A DNA stretch of 33,135 nucleotides from a virus. Location: the IMG/VR virus record IMGVR_UViG_3300045997_000244, positions 1 to 33,135 of that record; one strand, written 5' to 3'. The notes under the pieces were generated by a model. The model saw nothing but the letters and a program-made list of their open reading frames with translations, made no database searches and was not told the DNA's origin. This document shows, in pieces, positions 29,404 to 33,135 of this stretch. Made by a program: the position numbers and the translations under genes. Position 1 is the first letter of the stretch, and the number at the start of each line of letters is the position of its first letter.

Positions 29404-30321
29404 ATGGCACGAACCATAGCTGTAATATTCGATGCAATAGTTGCAGAAAAACAAACACTTGCAACTTTAAGCACTCTCCTGGAGGATTCATCCAGTACCG
29501 CAACCTCACCTTACACAAGGTTTTTAGCGGATATTAATAATTCATCAAGTAAAACAGCAGCTTGGCGCCTGTATTGTTTTATTGTTGCAGTTACCATATG
29601 GGTACATGAAAATTTGTGGGATGCTTTCAGAACGGAAATAAATACATTGGCCGATCAGGCAATATCAGGGAATATTCCCTGGTATATACGCCAGATTTAT
29701 GCATTCCAGTTTGGATATGATTTGGTGTGGCTTAATAATAAGTTTCAGTATGAGATCACCGATGAGGAGGCTTTGATTATCAAACGCGCTGCCATAGTGG
29801 AAGCCGCCGGAGAATTACGCATTAAAGTAGCAAAACTGGATGGTTCCGATTTACCAACACCACTGGATAACGATGAGAAAAACGCATTTACAGGGTACAT
29901 AGGTAAGGTAAAGTTTGCAGGTACCAAAATTTCAATTATTAGCGATGTAGCCGATGATTTACGGTACGATATTTCTGTTTATTATAACCCGCTCATCGGT
30001 ATAGATGCGGTAATTGTTAACACTGAGGCCGCAATTGAATCTTACCTGGGTAATCTCGAATTTAATGGCGCCATAAATATTACAAAATTGGTTGATTCAC
30101 TTCAGGAAGCTTCCGGGATAAACGATGTAATTATAAATAGCATCCAAGCCCGGTATGGTGTACTGGATTTTGCAAATATAGTACGGCAGTACGTGCCAAA
30201 TGCCGGGTATTTAAAAGTTATTGGAGGTACCCACCTTGGAACTATCACCACTAATGTGGATGGCTCAACTACCACCACCAATAACCAAAATGTAACTATA
30301 ACTTACATACCCAATGTTTAA
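29404..30321 (+). CDS. Baseplate J/Mu gp47-like wedge protein
   Basis: This 305-aa protein has the order typical of Bacteroidota gp47-like proteins: a helical N-terminus (TIAVIFDAIVAEKQTLATL), RLYCFIVAVTIWVHENLWD, the QISGNIPWYIRQIYAFQFG block, and a middle beta domain (GYIGKVKFAGTKISIISDVADDLRYDISVYYNPLI). It ends GAINITKLVDSLQEASGINDVIINSIQARYG. Mu gp47 is about 360 aa. Wedge proteins of this family connect hub to fibres. The start is three bases after the fibre stop, and the end overlaps the next gene by eight bases. Confidence 0.75.
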   Translation: MARTIAVIFDAIVAEKQTLATLSTLLEDSSSTATSPYTRFLADINNSSSKTAAWRLYCFIVAVTIWVHENLWDAFRTEINTLADQAISGNIPWYIRQIYAFQFGYDLVWLNNKFQYEITDEEALIIKRAAIVEAAGELRIKVAKLDGSDLPTPLDNDEKNAFTGYIGKVKFAGTKISIISDVADDLRYDISVYYNPLIGIDAVIVNTEAAIESYLGNLEFNGAINITKLVDSLQEASGINDVIINSIQARYGVLDFANIVRQYVPNAGYLKVIGGTHLGTITTNVDGSTTTTNNQNVTITYIPNV

Positions 30322-30796
30322 TTTCAGCCTCGATTTTCGTAAACTGGTTTCTGACCTCCTGCCACCGGACTTAAGGAAGGCTAAACGAATTGATTGGTTG
30401 CTGGTATTGGTTTCACAAATAAAATCAATTCACACGCAATTCGTTGCTTTAGCAACTCAAAAGAGGTTTGACTTGCAATTTACCAGCCAGGTAATCTACC
30501 TGGAATACCTTCTTAATTATCGATTTAATGGCGGTTTAAATACCATTTATATTGCCGATGCACAAAATCCGGATTATGTTTATCTGTGGCAAAGGGCTGA
30601 AAATGTTAAGTTATACATATACAACAGGGTAGAAAATGAAAGTAAAACATTTGTGTACAACAGGGCTGAATTCAACCATTATGCCGATTTTGTTGTAATG
30701 GTACCGGCCCTTTTGGTATTTAACAGAAGCGAAATGGTAGCGCTTATAAACAGGTATAAGATAGCAGGTAAAATTTTCACAATAAAAACTTATTAA
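30314..30796 (+). CDS. Mu gp48/gpI-like baseplate protein
   Basis: This 160-aa protein starts FSLDFRKLVSDLLPPDLRKAKRIDWLLVLVSQIKSIHTQF, the helical head typical of small baseplate proteins that follow gp47 in Bacteroidota Mu-like phages. The C-terminal half is beta (VKLYIYNRVENESKTFVYNRAE, DFVVMVPALLVFNR). Mu gp48 is about 190 aa. It is thought to attach fibres to the wedge. The assignment depends on gene order as much as sequence. Confidence 0.65.
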   Translation: MFNFSLDFRKLVSDLLPPDLRKAKRIDWLLVLVSQIKSIHTQFVALATQKRFDLQFTSQVIYLEYLLNYRFNGGLNTIYIADAQNPDYVYLWQRAENVKLYIYNRVENESKTFVYNRAEFNHYADFVVMVPALLVFNRSEMVALINRYKIAGKIFTIKTY

Positions 30797-30797
30797 A

Positions 30798-31763
30798 ATG
30801 AACAAATTAGATACAACCAAACTGGGCGGTTACGATTTCGCAATGGATGACTTAAGATTCAATGATGATTCCTACCGCGATGCCTTAAACAATATATTAC
30901 GCGGTTTCGGTGATAATTTCATCGTCTCAGGCTGTACGGTTAATGTAAATGACATTTCCGCAGGTTACATAATGCTGGATGGAGAATTACTCAAAGTTGA
31001 TGCCCACGTTAGAACCGGCAATTATTACGCAAAAACCTCAACATTCGACCCCTCAGGACACGTAACAATGAAAAGCGGCGTTGAAGTGGATATTTATGTA
31101 AAGTATAGGGGTGTTTGTTCGGGTGGGGCGGGAAATTTGGCGTATAATGGCACACGTATTAGTTTGCCATATTCAAAAGCCGAAGTTGATCAGAAAATAG
31201 CTGATTTAATCGATGTAGCCCCCGCCGCTTTAAATACCCTGAATGAATTAGCTGCCGCCTTGGGGGATGATTCTAATTTTGCGGGTTCGATTACGTACGC
31301 GTTGACATATAAGGCGAATACGGCGGATTTAGGAAATTCGGCAAATAAAAATGTAGGTACAACTACAGGGACAGTTGCGGCGGGTGATGATAGTAGATTT
31401 ATCGATTCGAGAGAAATTAAAGATGTTGATGGAAATACAATTCATACTAAAATTATAAATATTGGTAGTTGGAATATGCAAACCACCGCTAGTATCCAAG
31501 TAACAATACCCTCTACAATAGACATAACCAAAATAATTGGTATTGACGTCATGATTGTAAGTGATTCTGGAAACTTATCTCCTTTGAGTGCATTGCAAGG
31601 TGTCAGTGGAATGGCAGGAGGTATTGTTACTAACTCTATCGGGTACTATGGAGCTCATATAATTCAATTATCAAGAGGAAGCGTTGATGGTAGTGCATAT
31701 GATGGGACATCTTATGTTGGTTCTGATAATAGAGGTAGAATGTGTATCAGGTACACTGATTAA
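30798..31763 (+). CDS. Second tail-fibre protein
   Basis: In this 321-aa protein the N-terminus (MNKLDTTKLGGYDFAMDDLRFNDDSYRDALNNILRGF) is of the kind that docks Bacteroidota phage fibres to the baseplate. The middle has the fibre signature IDVAPAALNTLNELAAALGDD at about 138-158 and NVGTTTGTVAAGDDSRF. The C-terminal 110 residues are a beta-rich Ser/Gly/Ile tip (ITNSIGYYGAHIIQLSRGS), likely the receptor-contact end. A strong terminator follows eleven codons later. It is the last virion gene of the rightward operon. Confidence 0.75.
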   Translation: MNKLDTTKLGGYDFAMDDLRFNDDSYRDALNNILRGFGDNFIVSGCTVNVNDISAGYIMLDGELLKVDAHVRTGNYYAKTSTFDPSGHVTMKSGVEVDIYVKYRGVCSGGAGNLAYNGTRISLPYSKAEVDQKIADLIDVAPAALNTLNELAAALGDDSNFAGSITYALTYKANTADLGNSANKNVGTTTGTVAAGDDSRFIDSREIKDVDGNTIHTKIINIGSWNMQTTASIQVTIPSTIDITKIIGIDVMIVSDSGNLSPLSALQGVSGMAGGIVTNSIGYYGAHIIQLSRGSVDGSAYDGTSYVGSDNRGRMCIRYTD

Positions 31764-31768
31764 TAAAT

Positions 31769-31800
31769 AAAAAGGCGATCTTTCGAGATCGCCTTTTTCG
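31769..31800. terminator. Strong bidirectional intrinsic terminator
   Basis: AAAAAGGCGATCT (31769-31781) and AGATCGCCTTTTT (31786-31798) form a perfect 13-bp stem with a TTCG loop. A-runs before and T-runs after make it work in both directions. It ends the rightward virion operon and, on the minus strand, the lipoprotein transcript coming from the right. Confidence 0.92.
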
Positions 31801-31825
31801 TTTTTAAGACATGTCTTAAACTTTG

Positions 31826-32215
31826 TCATTTTATTATATATCTTGAATATACAAAAGATTGAATGATAGGATTATCCTCAATTCCAGTTACATAATCTAT
31901 ATTATCTATTGAATCTTTCGCCACAAGCACATTATCATAAAAAATTTTAGTAATTTTTTTTGAAGAGGAACCAATATTCATACTAATTGAAACACTCAAA
32001 GTATCTGTTTTATAATTTATGAATGTAGTATCCCAATGATTTAAGGTAATTTGTCTCGAAATTCCTTTTTTATTACCATCAACATAATGTAATAAAAATC
32101 CATCAGTGGAACAATCAACTGAATATTTTACAGGTAATCCAAACATCCGGATATCAGTTTCCTTCTTACAGCTTGCTAAAATAATGATCATTAAAAGTAA
32201 AATTAGTGTTTTCAT
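31826..32215 (-). CDS. Small lipoprotein, probable phage cargo
   Basis: This 129-aa protein begins MKTLILLLMIIILASCKKETD. Its lipobox is LASC at 13-16, so Cys16 should be lipidated. The KKET after it loosely resembles the Bacteroidota surface-export signal. The rest is a small beta-rich domain (SVDCSTDGFLLHYVDG, SISMNIGSSSKKITKIFYDNVLV). It lies outside the virion operon, on the other strand, behind a terminator, which is the usual layout of a moron or lysogenic-conversion gene. Receptor masking or superinfection exclusion is possible. The family is not recognised. Confidence 0.65.
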   Translation of the reverse strand: MKTLILLLMIIILASCKKETDIRMFGLPVKYSVDCSTDGFLLHYVDGNKKGISRQITLNHWDTTFINYKTDTLSVSISMNIGSSSKKITKIFYDNVLVAKDSIDNIDYVTGIEDNPIIQSFVYSRYIIK

Positions 32216-32297
32216 AATTGCAGTATTTTGTTAAATTTTACCCGAAACCGGTCGAGTACCGTAGTTACATAATTATATGCCAAAGTTAAAAAACAGT

Positions 32298-32762
32298 TTA
32301 TTGCTTCTTTTCTAAATACTTAAATAAGTAGTAAAACATGGCCTTTGAACTTTTGGTCATTCCATCACTGGAAAGGGTTCGGCTCAATGTACCTTTATCT
32401 ATATTCAAAAGTTTAACCAGGTCTCTGGCTTTTAAACTATGGTTTTCCAATTGGTTATTAACCCATTCAGCATTTATAGATTCTAACGAATCTTCTTTAA
32501 ATGGTATCGGCCTGAAATGAATTTTAATGCCAGCAGGAGCAATACCAGTAAAAACTTCCTTACCTCTCTCAATCAGTTCCTTTGTGGTAAGGTATTTTTC
32601 TGCATTATTTTCCGTTTGCCATATCTTCACAACTATCTCACTGTTATTATAACTGACGATAGTTATATGAATCCTGGCAAAACGCAAATAATTTTGTGCT
32701 GATAATTTCAGCGTTTCAACTTGTTCTTTCGTTAAGAAAGTCAAAAATTCAATGTTTTTCAT
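32298..32762 (-). CDS. HTH protein, possible lysogeny or cargo regulator
   Basis: In this 154-aa protein, residues 1-90 are a mixed alpha/beta domain (IHITIVSYNNSEIVVKIWQ, LTTKELIERGKEVFTG). Residues 105-135 look like an HTH (HSLKARDLVKLLNIDKGTLSRTL), with TLSRTL as a candidate recognition helix. A basic aromatic C-terminal helix follows. It is probably a DNA-binding regulator of the minus-strand unit. It is not a CI-like repressor by size or domain order. No close family is recognised. Confidence 0.55.
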   Translation of the reverse strand: MKNIEFLTFLTKEQVETLKLSAQNYLRFARIHITIVSYNNSEIVVKIWQTENNAEKYLTTKELIERGKEVFTGIAPAGIKIHFRPIPFKEDSLESINAEWVNNQLENHSLKARDLVKLLNIDKGTLSRTLSSDGMTKSSKAMFYYLFKYLEKKQ

Positions 32763-32782
32763 ATCTTTTTTATTATGTTGTT

Positions 32783-32810
32783 AAAAGGTGGGGCTTTCGC
32801 CCCTCCCTTT
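32783..32810. terminator. Hairpin terminator between two minus-strand genes
   Basis: GGGGC at 32790-32794 pairs with GCCCC at 32799-32803 around a TTTC loop (GAAA on the minus strand). The stem extends imperfectly through AAAAGG and CCCTTT. On the minus strand the stem is followed by TTTTAACAAC, so it should end the 33135-32809 transcript. It overlaps that gene's stop codon by about two bases. Confidence 0.65.
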
Positions 32811-33135
32811 ATAGCCTGATCTCTCTGAGGTTATCTAGGTCAAATATTGCTCTTTGACCGTTTAACCTTCCGAATTCGATTGCCTCATCTAAGTTTTTGA
32901 AGACTTTACAGGAATCGAAGTAAAACTTCTGGTTTTCTGAGTCGAACCAACCTCCGATTACTTTTTCATTGTAAAGAGAGTGATTGACAACCTTTTTAAG
33001 ACCTTCGAATCCAAATGAGTTCTGAGTTTCTTCGTAAGCTACCACTATTCCAGACGTGATGAAGGTTAAATACTCTAACTCAATCGTGAAGCCTTCCATG
33101 TTAGCTTCGGCAATCTTTAAAATTTCAGTAAGCAT
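32809..33135 (-). CDS. Hypothetical protein at the window edge, start uncertain
   Basis: The frame has an ATG exactly at the last bases of the window, so the true start may lie further out. As seen it is 108 aa with a pattern met in Bacteroidota mobile elements: FEGLKKVVNHSLYNEKVIGGW, DSENQKFYFDSCKVFKNLDEAIEFGR, and an ending NGQRAIFDLDNLREIRL. No function is known to me. Its own terminator separates it from the HTH gene, so the two are probably not one operon. Confidence 0.55.
   Translation of the reverse strand: MLTEILKIAEANMEGFTIELEYLTFITSGIVVAYEETQNSFGFEGLKKVVNHSLYNEKVIGGWFDSENQKFYFDSCKVFKNLDEAIEFGRLNGQRAIFDLDNLREIRL

Noticed and set aside
27343-31763. Diversity-generating retroelement acting on the fibre genes
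   Set aside because: No reverse transcriptase gene and no template/variable repeat pair were seen.
32216-32297. Phage right end or attachment site
   Set aside because: Only a weak CGGT/ACCG dyad is seen. There is no terminal repeat or known host gene boundary to support an end here.

Overview
The window is most of a Mu-like, transposable contractile-tailed phage or prophage from a Bacteroidota host. Direct support comes from the tail end of a Mu-type DDE transposase followed by a MuB-like ATPase, a Gam-like protein, a GemA/gp16-like protein, and Mu-style head and tail genes (DUF1804 small terminase, gp28 TerL, gp29 portal, gp36, gpG, ClpP-type head protease, DUF2586 sheath, gp44-48-type baseplate). 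Bacteroidota is inferred from the A-rich, mostly Shine-Dalgarno-less starts, the AT-leaning composition, and protein families typical of that phylum's phages (DUF6046-like and DUF6549-like proteins, a GH108 lysozyme, and a capsid protein of the type seen in Bacteroidota prophages). The left phage end, the repressor and the catalytic part of the transposase lie outside the window.

Layout. (1) 1-9269, plus strand: early/replication operon. It holds the transposase C-terminus, MuB, a 53-aa linker gene, a RecA/KaiC-like P-loop ATPase, a SplB-like radical SAM protein, a GemA-like protein, a DnaJ-type zinc protein and Gam. A strong terminator follows. After it come about a dozen small genes, including a DUF4406-DnaA domain IV fusion, a replisome-organiser-like protein, a four-helix membrane protein with coiled coil and zinc finger, and several Cys-rich small proteins. 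(2) 9367-16175, minus strand: packaging/connector block. In transcription order it is TerS, TerL, gp36-like, portal, tape measure, gpG-like, a small basic protein and a possible tail terminator. (3) 16176-16385: divergent control region with three dyads. (4) 16386-31763, plus strand: protease-scaffold, capsid, accessory virion proteins, sheath, tube, a frameshifted tail-assembly chaperone, baseplate hub and spike, a lysis cassette (GH108 lysozyme, holin, spanin-like) inside the baseplate genes, LysM-like and Dit/PKD-like tail proteins, fibres, and gp47/gp48-like baseplate wedges. (5) 31764-33135: a strong terminator, then three minus-strand genes (lipoprotein, HTH protein, unknown) that look like accessory/lysogeny cargo near the right end.

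How it works together (inference from family roles): transposase plus MuB drive replicative transposition, Gam protects DNA ends, and the early P-loop, DnaA-like and replisome-organiser genes recruit host replication. The divergent promoter region then switches on packaging and capsid/tail operons, and the phage lyses through holin, endolysin and a spanin-like protein.

The strongest unusual signals are: an essentially canonical -1 ribosomal frameshift site (A AAA AAC, 5-nt spacer, 8-bp plus 5-bp stem) in the tail chaperone; a radical SAM gene stop/start-coupled to the two transposition/replication ATPase genes; a DUF4406-DnaA domain IV fusion; an identical-style Trp/Asp C-terminal tag on two adjacent tail proteins; a tape-measure gene on the opposite strand from its tube, sheath and chaperone; and an orphan tRNA T-arm-like hairpin after the gam terminator.
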